This document shows, in pieces, positions 56,035 to 64,000 of a stretch of DNA of 64,000 nt. Numbering within the stretch: the stretch's first letter is position 1; the number at the start of each line of letters is the position of its first letter. Below the pieces are notes generated by a model, which saw nothing but the letters and a program-made list of their open reading frames with translations, made no database searches and was not told the origin of the DNA. The stretch lies in NCBI RefSeq assembly GCF_030378205.1, contig NZ_CP127385.1:4318001-4382000 (forward strand). The letters are read 5' to 3'. Source of the stretch: Bradyrhizobium sp. NP1. Its GTDB lineage: Bacteria; Pseudomonadota; Alphaproteobacteria; Rhizobiales; Xanthobacteraceae. Position numbers and translations under genes: made by a program.

Positions 56035-57249
56035 ATGAACATCATTTCCGATCCGAGGCCGGTGGGCGGCATTCTTTCGCCCGAGGCCAATCAGGCGGCG
56101 GCACTCGCGACCGCCACCGGCATCTTGACCGTCGACCTCGACGCCATCGTCGCCAACTGGCGCAAGCTGGAAAAGACCGGCGTTCCCGCCGAATGCGCCG
56201 GGGTCGTCAAGGCCAACGCCTATGGCTGCGGTATCCCGCCCGTGGCGCGCGCCCTCGCCGCGGCCGGCTGCAAGACCTTCTTCGTCGCAACCCTCGACGA
56301 GGCGCGGGCGCTGCGCGGCGCATTGCCGACGACGACCATCTATGTGCTCAACGGCTTCTTCCAGAATTCGGGCGATGCCTACGCCAAGATCAACTGCCGG
56401 CCCGTGATCGGTGACCTCAACGAGCTCGCCGAATGGGACGTGTTCTGCCGCCGCTCGGGCTGGCACGGCGGCGCCGCCATCCATATCGACACCGGCATGA
56501 ACCGGCTGGGGCTGACGATCGCGGAAGCGCAGGGCATCATCCCGCGTATCAGTGCCGGCGATCACGGCATCACGCTGGTGATGAGCCATCTCGTCTCGGC
56601 CGAGCAGCTCAACAGCCCGGTCAACGCCAGGCAGCTTGCGACCTTCCGCGAGATCGCAAGCCGGTTTTCCGGCGTGCCGGCCTCACTGTCGAACTCGTCC
56701 GGCATCTTCCTCGGCGCTCAATTCCAGTTCGACCTGGTGCGGCCGGGCGCGGCGCTCTATGGCGTCAATCCGACGCCGGAGGCCGACAATCCGATGCAGC
56801 CGGTGGTTGAGCTCAAGGCGCGCATCGTGCAGATCCGCAATGTCGAGCGCGGCGAAACCGTCGGCTATGGCGGCACCTGGACGGCGCGACGCTCGACCAG
56901 GCTTGCCATCGTGTCGGCAGGCTATGCCGACGGCTACTTCCGCGCCGCCAGCGCCAATGACGGCACCCGCGGCGCCGAAGTCGTGGTCGCCGGCAAGCGC
57001 TGCCCGGTCGCGGGGCGGATATCGATGGACCTGACGGCCGTCGACATCACCGACCTGCCGACGAACGCGGCGCGGCGCGGCCACATGGTGACGCTGCTCG
57101 GCGACGGCATCACCGTCGACGAGCTCGCGCATCATTTCGGCACCATCGGCTATGAGGTGCTGACCAGCCTCGGCACGCGCTACGCCCGTGTCTACAAGGG
57201 CGGCGAAACCGCCGGACCACGGGCGGACTCCATCGCAGCCCCATCCTGA
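56035..57249 (+). CDS. alr: Alanine racemase
   Basis: A 404-residue PLP enzyme that makes D-alanine for peptidoglycan. The PLP lysine is K59 in VVKANAYGCGIPPVARALA. The position after YG is Cys where many racemases have His or Leu. IHIDTGMNRLGL and LVSAGYADGYFRAA (catalytic Tyr region) are typical, as is RISMDLTAVDITDLP near the end. Length is slightly above average because of the first 30 residues. It follows dnaB by about 90 bases. Confidence 0.93.
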   Translation: MNIISDPRPVGGILSPEANQAAALATATGILTVDLDAIVANWRKLEKTGVPAECAGVVKANAYGCGIPPVARALAAAGCKTFFVATLDEARALRGALPTTTIYVLNGFFQNSGDAYAKINCRPVIGDLNELAEWDVFCRRSGWHGGAAIHIDTGMNRLGLTIAEAQGIIPRISAGDHGITLVMSHLVSAEQLNSPVNARQLATFREIASRFSGVPASLSNSSGIFLGAQFQFDLVRPGAALYGVNPTPEADNPMQPVVELKARIVQIRNVERGETVGYGGTWTARRSTRLAIVSAGYADGYFRAASANDGTRGAEVVVAGKRCPVAGRISMDLTAVDITDLPTNAARRGHMVTLLGDGITVDELAHHFGTIGYEVLTSLGTRYARVYKGGETAGPRADSIAAPS

Positions 57250-57261
57250 CGCCGCGTCGCT

Positions 57262-57486
57262 CTACTGCTTTCTGCTGTCGAGCGCCTTCTTGCAGGAATC
57301 GCTGAGCTGATTGCGTTGGCCGTTCAGGCAGGCGACGATCCGGCCCCCGCCCGGCGCGATGCCCGCGCAGAACTTCTGGTAGTCGGCCTTGCAGGCGCCG
57401 CGCTGGTCTGCCGTCGCGGTCTGCGCCGAAGCCGCATTGGAAAATCCAATCAATACGGCAAGAATAACGAAACACGGCTTCGACAT
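57262..57486 (-). CDS. Secreted Cys-rich repeat protein
   Basis: A 74-residue protein starting at ATG 57486 behind GGGAGG. Residues 1-22 are a Sec signal (MSKPCFVILAVLIGFSNAAS AQ). The mature part has one cysteine-rich repeat, CKADYQKFCAGIAPGGGRIV then CLNGQRNQLSDSCKKAL. It has the spacing of the GLG1-type Cys-rich repeat, with four cysteines that should form two disulfides in the periplasm. Function is unknown in bacteria. It converges on alr and is divergent from xthA. Confidence 0.78.
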   Translation of the reverse strand: MSKPCFVILAVLIGFSNAASAQTATADQRGACKADYQKFCAGIAPGGGRIVACLNGQRNQLSDSCKKALDSRKQ

Positions 57487-57531
57487 GGAACCTCCCGTGA
57501 CGGTCGACGGACCCGCCCACCGCCTCTCTAC

Positions 57532-58302
57532 ATGAAGATCGCGACCTTCAACATCAACAACGTCAACCGCCGGCTGCCGAACCTGCTCGCCTGGCTGAGC
57601 CGCGCGCGGCCCGACGTCGTCGCGCTGCAGGAGCTCAAGGCCGCCGACAACGAATTTCCGGCAGCGGCGCTCGCGAAGGCCGGCTTCAACGCGGTCTGGC
57701 GCGGACAGAAGACCTGGAACGGCGTCGCCATCCTCGCGCGCAAGGCAACGCCGGTATTGACCCGCTCCGAGCTGCCCGGCGATCCCCACGACAAGGAAGC
57801 GCGCTACATCGAGGCCGCCGTGCGCGGCGTCATCGTGGCCTGCCTCTATCTGCCGAACGGCAATCCGCAGCCCGGGCCGAAATTCGACTACAAGCTCGCC
57901 TGGTTCGCGCGGCTGCGCCGCCACGCTGCGACGTTCATCAAGCAGGAATTGCCGGTCGTGCTTGCCGGCGACTACAACGTCGCGCCGACGCCGCGCGACA
58001 TCTATCCGACGCGTTCATGGGACAAGGATGCCCTGATCCAGCCCAAAAGCCGCGCCGCGTTCGCGTCACTGGCCAAGCAGGGCTGGACGGATGCGATCCG
58101 CACCCTGCACCCGGACCAGCCGATGTTCACCTTCTGGGACTACAAGCGCAACCGCTGGCCGCGCGACGCGGGCCTGCGGCTCGATCATCTGCTGCTGAGC
58201 CCGACGCTGGCGCCGCGCCTCTCCAAGGCAGGCGTCGACCGCGACGTGCGCGCAGAGGACGGCGCGAGCGATCACGCGCCGGCATGGATCGTGCTGCGCT
58301 AG
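57532..58302 (+). CDS. xthA: Exodeoxyribonuclease III family AP endonuclease
   Basis: A 256-residue Mg-dependent nuclease. MKIATFNINNVNRRLPNLLA holds the first metal site. DVVALQELKAADNEFP contains the metal-binding Glu. VVLAGDYNVAPTPRDI gives Asp/Asn. LRLDHLLLSP and DGASDHAPAW give the final Asp/His. It cleaves DNA at abasic sites and removes 3' blocks in base excision repair. I start at ATG 57532 by family. Bacteria often have two paralogues, so the symbol is approximate. Confidence 0.93.
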   Translation: MKIATFNINNVNRRLPNLLAWLSRARPDVVALQELKAADNEFPAAALAKAGFNAVWRGQKTWNGVAILARKATPVLTRSELPGDPHDKEARYIEAAVRGVIVACLYLPNGNPQPGPKFDYKLAWFARLRRHAATFIKQELPVVLAGDYNVAPTPRDIYPTRSWDKDALIQPKSRAAFASLAKQGWTDAIRTLHPDQPMFTFWDYKRNRWPRDAGLRLDHLLLSPTLAPRLSKAGVDRDVRAEDGASDHAPAWIVLR

Positions 58303-58671
58303 TCACCAGAGGTTCTTGCCGTCGATCACGGTCACCGGCACCGCGGCCAGATCGAAATCGTCGAACAGCCGCGAATTGACGCCGACCTTCGGATTGTCGA
58401 AGTCCGGTTGTCCGCTCGACCAATCCGGGGATTCCGAATAGGTGCCGCAACCGCAAGCCGCGCAGAAATGATGTTTGACGGTCCGGCTACCCCACTGATA
58501 CGTCGCGACATCGTCTGGCGACGACGTCAGGCGAAATTGCGCGGGCCGGTAATAGGCCCACAGCGCGCCGCGCTTCGAACACAAGGAGCAGGTGCAGCTT
58601 GTCACCGTCGACGGTGCCTCGTTGACCTCGAACTGCGTCTTGCCGCAATGGCAGCTTCCCTTGATAGCCAC
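58303..58671 (-). CDS. GFA family (CENP-V/glutathione-dependent formaldehyde-activating) protein
   Basis: A 122-residue zinc protein starting at GTG 58671 behind GAGG. Zinc cysteines are in GSCHCGKTQFEV, TSCTCSLCSKRGALWAYYRP and HHFCAACGCGTYSESP. This is the complete GFA pattern. The founding member binds S-hydroxymethylglutathione. Most homologues have no proven reaction, so formaldehyde metabolism is only a possibility. Its stop abuts the xthA stop with no gap. Confidence 0.9.
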   Translation of the reverse strand: MAIKGSCHCGKTQFEVNEAPSTVTSCTCSLCSKRGALWAYYRPAQFRLTSSPDDVATYQWGSRTVKHHFCAACGCGTYSESPDWSSGQPDFDNPKVGVNSRLFDDFDLAAVPVTVIDGKNLW

Positions 58672-58817
58672 GCCTCGCTCCTCTCAATCAATCCGACCGG
58701 AACAGACCGATAGCGCGGGTCTGCTGACAGCATGATGTCAGCAGCCGGCAGCAGGCGTCAGCATCAAAAGCGGCGGCGCCGGACCGACGCGTCCCGCCGC
58801 ACTGCCAGCACGGCGCC

Positions 58818-60164
58818 TTAATGCACGATGCCTCCGGCGTTGAGGTCGACGCCCTTGGGGTCCTTGATCGTGGACACCGCAGCAAGCGAGATGATCGACA
58901 GGATCATGATGTAGACGCCGATCGCCCACGAGCTGCCGTAGACGCCAATGATCCATTGCGCGATCATCGGCGCGAAGGCGCCGCCGAACACCGCTCCGAG
59001 CGCATAGCCGACCGACACGCCGGAGTAGCGCACGTTCGCCGGATAGAGCTCGGCGTAGAGCGCGGCTTGCGGGCCGTAGGACAGCCCGAGCCCGAGCGTC
59101 AGGCCGGCGGCGGCGACGAAGAACAGCAGGATGTTCTTGCTGTCGATCAGGAACCACATCGGCACGGCCCACAGCACCATGATGGCGTAGCCGACCTGGA
59201 AGGTGCGCACGCGTCCCCATCGGTCGCCAAGCACGCCGCCGGTGAGCGTGAAGATGAACCAGGTGACGGCGCCGAGCGTGGAGACCAGCAGAACCTGATC
59301 GACCGGCATCTTCAGCGTGTTCAGCGCGTAGCTGATCATGAAGGCGATGAAGATGTAGCCGGCCGCATTGTTCGCCATGAAGATCAGCGCGGTTCGCAGG
59401 ATCTCGCGGCTATGGCCGCGCAGGAGGTCGCGCAGCGGCGCGGCGGATTCCTTCTGGCGGCGGACCATTTCGGCGAAGACCGGCGATTCCTCGACCGAGC
59501 GGCGGATGATCGCACCGATGACGATCAAGACGATGGAGAACAGGAACGGCACGCGCCAGCCCCATTCCGTCATCGCCGGCTTGCCTAGCCAATTGGTCAG
59601 GATCCACAATGCACCGGTGGCGAGCACCATGCCGATCGGCGTGCCGATCTGCGGAAACGAGCCGAAGAAGCTGCGCTTGCCGACCGGGGCATGTTCGACG
59701 GCCATCAACGCCGCGCCGCCCCATTCGCCGCCTGCGGAAAATCCCTGCAGGATGCGCATCAGGATCAACAATGCCGGTGCCCACGGGCCAATTTGCGCAT
59801 AGGTGGGCAACAGGCCGATCACCGCCGTCGCCACACCCATCAGCACCAGGGTCAGCACGAACAGCGCGCGGCGGCCGATGCGATCGCCCATATGGCCGCA
59901 GAAGATCGCCCCCAACGGCCGAAACAGGAACGACAAACCGATGGTCGCGAACGACACGATCTGCGCCAGCAGCGGATTGTTCTGCACCATCGGCCCGAAG
60001 AACAAGGGCCCGAACACGAGCCCGGCGGCCTGCGCGTAGACGAAGAAATCGTACCATTCGATCGTCGTGCCCACGAGGGTGGCGGCAAGCACCTTCTTCT
60101 CGTCCGCGCTGACGCCTTGTACCGACGCGCCGCCCCGCAGCGCGCCCACTTCAGAAGACACCAT
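58818..60164 (-). CDS. MFS transporter, metabolite:H+ symporter type
   Basis: A 448-residue protein with 12 predicted membrane segments. LVGTTIEWYDFFVYAQAAGL is the hallmark of the MHS family (ProP, ShiA, KgtP-like). The MFS loop motif GHMGDRIGRRALFVLTLVLM and its repeat GGVLGDRWGRVRTFQ are both present. The family imports organic acids, betaines or shikimate with protons. The substrate is unknown. The start is ATG 60164 behind GGGGAA. It is divergent from the TauE-like gene. Confidence 0.9.
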   Translation of the reverse strand: MVSSEVGALRGGASVQGVSADEKKVLAATLVGTTIEWYDFFVYAQAAGLVFGPLFFGPMVQNNPLLAQIVSFATIGLSFLFRPLGAIFCGHMGDRIGRRALFVLTLVLMGVATAVIGLLPTYAQIGPWAPALLILMRILQGFSAGGEWGGAALMAVEHAPVGKRSFFGSFPQIGTPIGMVLATGALWILTNWLGKPAMTEWGWRVPFLFSIVLIVIGAIIRRSVEESPVFAEMVRRQKESAAPLRDLLRGHSREILRTALIFMANNAAGYIFIAFMISYALNTLKMPVDQVLLVSTLGAVTWFIFTLTGGVLGDRWGRVRTFQVGYAIMVLWAVPMWFLIDSKNILLFFVAAAGLTLGLGLSYGPQAALYAELYPANVRYSGVSVGYALGAVFGGAFAPMIAQWIIGVYGSSWAIGVYIMILSIISLAAVSTIKDPKGVDLNAGGIVH

Positions 60165-60387
60165 GACGTTTCCCCAAGTTCTCTTTATTTAAAGCGTTAT
60201 CAGATTACCGGATCGTCGCCGCTCCGCGACGCAAAGTCGAGCGCATCTTTCGCGTTTGCACCAAGTGGCGGCGTGATCTGACAGCGGCATCTCGCGGTGC
60301 AGGATGGAAAGCGCCATCCCGCAGGCCGCGTTGGCCCGGCCTTCCGGTGCGCGTTAGGCTTTTCACCGATTCGCGGGAGACATCCCC

Positions 60388-61113
60388 TTGGGCTACCTGT
60401 TCATCCTGATCGTCGGCCTGCTCGCCGGCACGATATCGGGCATTGTCGGCACCGGCTCCTCGATCATGCTGATGCCGGTGCTGATCTACGAATACGGGCC
60501 GAAGCAGGCGGTGCCGATCATGGCGATCGCGGCCGTGATGGCCAATTTCGCTCGCATCCTTGCCTGGTGGCGCGAGGTCGACTGGCGCGCCTGCGTCGCC
60601 TACTCGCTCCCGGGCATTCCGGCCGCGGCACTTGGCGCTCGCACGCTGCTGGCGCTGCCGTCGCGGGCTGTCGACATCGCGATCGGCAGCTTCTTGATCG
60701 CGATGGTGCCGGTGCGGCACTGGCTCGCGCGGCATCAGCTCAAAGCGAACCTTTGGCATCTCGCGCTCGGCGGCGCGCTGATCGGATATCTCACCGGCAT
60801 CGTGGTCTCGACCGGTCCCTTGAGCGTGCCGCTGTTCCTGTTCTATGGCCTCTCCCGCGGCGCGTTTCTGGCCACGGAAGCGGCGAGCTCGCTCGGCCTT
60901 TACGTCAGCAAATCCGTGACCTTCGAGCGCTTCGGCGCGCTGAACGCCGACGTCGCGCTCAAGGGCCTGGTCGCGGGCTCCTCGCTGATGTTCGGCGCCT
61001 TCATCGCCAAACGCTTCGTGCTGAAGCTCGAGCCCGACATGTTTCGCCTGATCATGGACGGCATCATGATCGCCGCCGGCCTGTCGCTATTGTGGACGGC
61101 GATAATCGCCTGA
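60388..61113 (+). CDS. Sulfite exporter TauE/SafE family protein
   Basis: A 241-residue membrane protein with about eight hydrophobic segments. The N-terminal GLLAGTISGIVGTGSSIMLM is the family half-repeat motif, and LTGIVVSTGPLSVPLFLFYG its second copy. Family members export sulfite, sulfoacetate or other organic anions. The substrate is unknown. The start is TTG 60388, preceded by GGGAG. It lies upstream of radA and is not part of the usual radA-cvpA order. Confidence 0.85.
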   Translation: MGYLFILIVGLLAGTISGIVGTGSSIMLMPVLIYEYGPKQAVPIMAIAAVMANFARILAWWREVDWRACVAYSLPGIPAAALGARTLLALPSRAVDIAIGSFLIAMVPVRHWLARHQLKANLWHLALGGALIGYLTGIVVSTGPLSVPLFLFYGLSRGAFLATEAASSLGLYVSKSVTFERFGALNADVALKGLVAGSSLMFGAFIAKRFVLKLEPDMFRLIMDGIMIAAGLSLLWTAIIA

Positions 61114-61195
61114 TTTTCCTCTTCGGCGCGTTGTCGTGTCCAGCGATTCGCAAAATCATTGCGGCGCGCCCTCCCCGAAGCTGCTATCAGCCTGC

Positions 61196-62662
61196 ATGGC
61201 CAAATCCACCCTCTCCTTCGTCTGCCAGAACTGCGGCGCGGCTTATAACCGCTGGCAGGGCAAATGCGACGCCTGCGGCGAGTGGAATACGCTCGCCGAG
61301 GAGGACGCCACGGGCTCGGTCCCGGTTTCGATCCGCTCCAAGCGCAAGGGGCGGACCTTCGCGCTGGAGACCTTGACCGGCAAAAGCCAGGACGCGCCAC
61401 GGCTGTCGTCCGGCATGGCCGAACTCGACCGCGTCACCGGCGGCGGCTTCGTGCGCGGCTCAGTGCTCCTGGTCGGCGGTGATCCCGGTATCGGCAAGTC
61501 GACGCTCTTGACGCAGGCCACCAGCCAGCTCGCCCGCGCCGGCCATCGCGTCGTCTATATCTCCGGCGAAGAGGCGGTGGCGCAGGTGCGGCTGCGCGCC
61601 GAGCGGCTGGGGCTGTCGGACGCGGCGGTGCAGCTTGCGGCGGAAACCTCGGTCGAGGACATCGTCTCGACGCTGTCGGAAGGCGCCGTGCCGCGGCTGA
61701 TCGTAATCGACTCCATACAGACCATGTGGACCGACACGGTGGAATCCGCACCGGGCACGGTGACCCAGGTGCGCGCCTCGGCGCAGGCCCTGATCCGCTT
61801 TGCCAAGAAATCGGGTGCGGCGATCATCCTCGTCGGCCACGTCACCAAGGATGGCCAGATAGCCGGCCCCCGCGTGGTCGAGCACATGGTCGATGCGGTG
61901 CTTTCCTTTGAGGGCGAAGGTTCGCAGCAGTTCCGGATCCTGCGCGCGGTGAAGAACCGCTTCGGCCCGACCGACGAGATCGGCGTGTTCGAGATGACGG
62001 GGCTTGGCTTGCGCGAGGTTTCCAATCCCTCCGAGCTGTTCCTGTCGGAACGCGACCTCGGCAGCCCGGGAACGGCCGTCTTTGCCGGGATTGAGGGCAC
62101 CCGCCCGGTCCTGGTCGAGCTGCAGGCGCTGGTGGCCCCGACCTCGCTCGGCACCCCGCGCCGGGCGGTGGTCGGCTGGGATCCGAGCCGGCTCTCCATG
62201 GTGCTCGCGGTGCTCGAGGCCCATTGCGGGGTCAAGCTTTCCGGCCATGACGTCTATCTGAACGTCGCCGGCGGGTTGCGCATCCAGGAACCCGCGGCCG
62301 ATCTCGCCGCCGCTGCCGCCCTGGTTTCATCGCTGGTGAATGCGCCGCTGCCGACGGATGCGGTCTATTTCGGCGAGGTTTCTCTCTCGGGCGCGGTCCG
62401 CCCGGTGGCGCAGACCAACGCTCGGCTGAAGGAGGCGGCCAAGCTCGGTTTCGCCGGCGCGATCCTGCCCGAATCGGCCCGTGGCGAGGTCGGCGGGGAC
62501 GCCGGGCTCAAGCTGGACGCGGTTGGCAATTTGACCAGCCTTGTCGCCGAAATTGCCGCCCGCGGTTCACCAAGAAGAAACCACAACCGAGACGAGACCC
62601 GGGAAGAGCCCAAGCCTGAGAAAAATACCACACCTGCGAGATTCCGCCGTCAGGACGGCTAG
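61196..62662 (+). CDS. radA: DNA repair protein RadA
   Basis: A 488-residue protein. The N-terminal zinc finger has four cysteines in FVCQNCGAAYNRWQGKCDAC. The RecA-like core has Walker A GGDPGIGKSTLLTQ, IDSIQTMWTD, and the RadA-specific KNRFG in RAVKNRFGPTDEIGVFEM. The C-terminal Lon-protease-like domain includes VAGGLRIQEPAADLAAAAAL. It promotes branch migration in recombination. I start at ATG 61196 on family grounds. The C-terminal 40 residues are charged and extend past the usual end. Confidence 0.95.
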   Translation: MAKSTLSFVCQNCGAAYNRWQGKCDACGEWNTLAEEDATGSVPVSIRSKRKGRTFALETLTGKSQDAPRLSSGMAELDRVTGGGFVRGSVLLVGGDPGIGKSTLLTQATSQLARAGHRVVYISGEEAVAQVRLRAERLGLSDAAVQLAAETSVEDIVSTLSEGAVPRLIVIDSIQTMWTDTVESAPGTVTQVRASAQALIRFAKKSGAAIILVGHVTKDGQIAGPRVVEHMVDAVLSFEGEGSQQFRILRAVKNRFGPTDEIGVFEMTGLGLREVSNPSELFLSERDLGSPGTAVFAGIEGTRPVLVELQALVAPTSLGTPRRAVVGWDPSRLSMVLAVLEAHCGVKLSGHDVYLNVAGGLRIQEPAADLAAAAALVSSLVNAPLPTDAVYFGEVSLSGAVRPVAQTNARLKEAAKLGFAGAILPESARGEVGGDAGLKLDAVGNLTSLVAEIAARGSPRRNHNRDETREEPKPEKNTTPARFRRQDG

Positions 62663-62827
62663 CCGGGCGTGACGTTCCCGGCCCGCGCCGCTATACAACC
62701 CGCGCGCAAGATGGGCTGGACAGCGCGATCTCCAGCCTTGCGGGATGGCCGCTCTGCCCCTCAGCTAGGACGGCACCGACGCGCCGATTCGCAAACAGGG
62801 TAATGGACGAGCGGACCTGACCAGCCG

Positions 62828-63454
62828 ATGCCGATAACGATACTTGATCTGATCTTGCTCGGGGTGATGCTGGTCTCGGGCCTGCTTGCGATGGTGCGCG
62901 GCTTCATGCGCGAGATCCTGTCGATCGCCGCCTGGGGCGCGGCGGCGCTGGTGACGCTTTATTCATTTTCCAAGCTGCTGCCGACCGCCAAGACCTATTT
63001 CAGCAATGACACCGTGGCTGCGGTCGTGGTCGTGGCCGGCGTCTTCGTCGGCACCCTGATCGTGGTTTCCATTATCACGGTGCGGATCTCCGACATGATC
63101 CTGGATTCCCGAATCGGCGCGCTCGACCGCACGCTGGGCTTCCTGTTCGGGCTCGCCCGCGGCCTCCTGATCGTGGTTGTGGCGTTCCTGTTCTTCTCCT
63201 GGCTGGTGCCGGAGAAGCAGCGCCCGGACTGGGTTACGGGGGCGAAATCCCGGGTGGTGCTGCAGGGAACCGGCGATTGGCTGATGTCGCTCTTGCCGGA
63301 TGACCCCGAGAACACCATCTTGAAGAGGTTCAAGAAAAACAAACCGGACGACGACCAGACTGATGCCGAGCCGTCCTCGCCGGGCGGCAGCGACGGCTAC
63401 AGCAAACCCGCTCGCGACAGCCTCAAGAAGCTGATCGAGAAGCCGGCGCGCTGA
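62828..63454 (+). CDS. cvpA: CvpA family inner-membrane protein
   Basis: A 208-residue protein with four membrane segments at residues 1-150: MPITILDLILLGVMLVSGLL, SIAAWGAAALVTLYSF, VVVVAGVFVGTLIVVSIITV and FGLARGLLIVVVAFLFFSW. RIGALDRTLGFLFGLARG is typical of CvpA. The C-terminal 55 residues are polar and disordered. CvpA is linked to colicin V production and envelope integrity. Its job here is not known. It lies directly ahead of purF, a conserved neighbour. Confidence 0.93.
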   Translation: MPITILDLILLGVMLVSGLLAMVRGFMREILSIAAWGAAALVTLYSFSKLLPTAKTYFSNDTVAAVVVVAGVFVGTLIVVSIITVRISDMILDSRIGALDRTLGFLFGLARGLLIVVVAFLFFSWLVPEKQRPDWVTGAKSRVVLQGTGDWLMSLLPDDPENTILKRFKKNKPDDDQTDAEPSSPGGSDGYSKPARDSLKKLIEKPAR

Positions 63455-63481
63455 GCCGCAGAGCCAGAGAGAGAGGCCGCG

Positions 63482-64000
63482 ATGGACGAGATGCAAAACC
63501 CCGCCGGTGCCGGCTGGCTCGACCTGGACCACGGCTCGGCGGGGATTGAACTACAAGAGGATCTCGAAGGGGACACGCTGCGCGAGGAGTGCGGCGTGTT
63601 CGGCATTTTTGGCCACCCCGACGCCGCCGCGATCACCGCACTCGGGCTGCACGCCCTGCAGCACCGCGGCCAGGAAGCCGCCGGCATCGTCTCCTTTGAC
63701 GGCAACCGCTTCCATTCCGAACGGCGGCTAGGGCTGGTCGGCGACACTTTTTCCCGCCGCGAGGTGATCGAGCGGCTGCCTGGCAACGTCGCGATCGGGC
63801 ATGTCCGCTATTCCACGACCGGCGCCACCATCCTGCGCAACGTGCAGCCGCTGTTCGCCGAGCTCAACGCCGGCGGCTTCGCCGTCGGCCATAACGGCAA
63901 CCTCACCAACGGCCTGACCCTGCGCCGCGAGCTCGTCAAAAACGGCGCCATGATGCAGTCCACCACCGACACCGAGGTGATCCTGCACCTGGTGGCCCAG
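63482..64000 (+). CDS. purF: Amidophosphoribosyltransferase, 3' end outside window
   Basis: The first 173 residues are visible, starting ATG 63482 with GAGAGAG upstream. A non-conserved leader of about 33 residues is followed by the catalytic cysteine in REECGVFGIFGHPDA, exposed as a propeptide in this family. LHALQHRGQEAAGIVSFDG and VGHNGNLTNGLTLRRELV belong to the glutamine amidotransferase domain. It makes phosphoribosylamine, the first committed step of purine synthesis. The phosphoribosyl domain lies beyond the window. Confidence 0.95.
   Translation, partial: MDEMQNPAGAGWLDLDHGSAGIELQEDLEGDTLREECGVFGIFGHPDAAAITALGLHALQHRGQEAAGIVSFDGNRFHSERRLGLVGDTFSRREVIERLPGNVAIGHVRYSTTGATILRNVQPLFAELNAGGFAVGHNGNLTNGLTLRRELVKNGAMMQSTTDTEVILHLVAQ

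Overview
The window is high-GC (roughly two thirds G+C) chromosomal DNA from an alphaproteobacterium of the order Hyphomicrobiales. The gene order, the protein signatures and the absence of phage, plasmid or transposase genes suggest Bradyrhizobium or a close relative such as Rhodopseudomonas. This genus call is inference from family knowledge, not from a search. About 60 protein genes can be supported. They include several with GTG or TTG starts and short membrane or basic proteins of 35 to 78 codons. I found no tRNA, rRNA, CRISPR array or insertion sequence.

Layout. 1-3.8 kb: the end of a dihydrofolate-reductase-like gene, a DUF2336 gene, a PilZ protein next to an HD-GYP protein (a probable cyclic-di-GMP pair), and a DoxX membrane protein. 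3.9-11.1 kb: malic enzyme with a fused phosphotransacetylase domain, aspS, selO and rnd. 11.2-20.1 kb: an outer-membrane barrel protein, a cold-shock gene with a structured leader, purN-purM, a PgsA-like enzyme, hdaA, ppk and ppx. 20.2-28.3 kb: two tandem TerC paralogues, ndk, small proteins, an ABC-F ATPase, a lipoprotein, holC and pepA. 28.6-36.2 kb: lptF-lptG-lptD-surA-pdxA-rsmA, an envelope-assembly operon with overlapping or abutting genes. 36.3-38.6 kb: a zinc alcohol dehydrogenase and a proline-rich membrane-anchored protein. 38.6-45.5 kb, minus strand: fabD-fabG-acpP-fabF-mltG-yicC-gmk. 45.8-64 kb: a GGDEF protein, then rpsF-rpsR-DUF2232-rplI, dnaB, alr, radA, cvpA and the start of purF, with accessory genes inserted between them.

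How the genes work together. Most of the window is housekeeping: fatty-acid synthesis, LPS export, translation, replication (dnaB, holC, hdaA), purine synthesis (purM, purN, purF, gmk, ndk) and polyphosphate turnover (ppk, ppx). Variable material sits mainly between rplI and dnaB and between alr and radA. It includes a TetR-thioesterase pair, a c-type cytochrome with a Lys/Ala/Pro repeat tail, cfa, small ORFs, xthA, a GFA-type enzyme and two transporters.

The most distinctive non-coding signal is a dispersed double-hairpin repeat of about 160 bp. One near-complete copy follows the PgsA-like gene directly after its stop codon, and another follows holC in the same relation. A degenerate piece follows a terC gene, a second arm makes the holC copy a head-on composite, and a collapsed version of one hairpin lies before dnaB. 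Other non-coding signals are a strong terminator just upstream of the DUF2336 gene with no obvious gene feeding it, competing hairpins in the cspA leader, and a structured rpsF leader.
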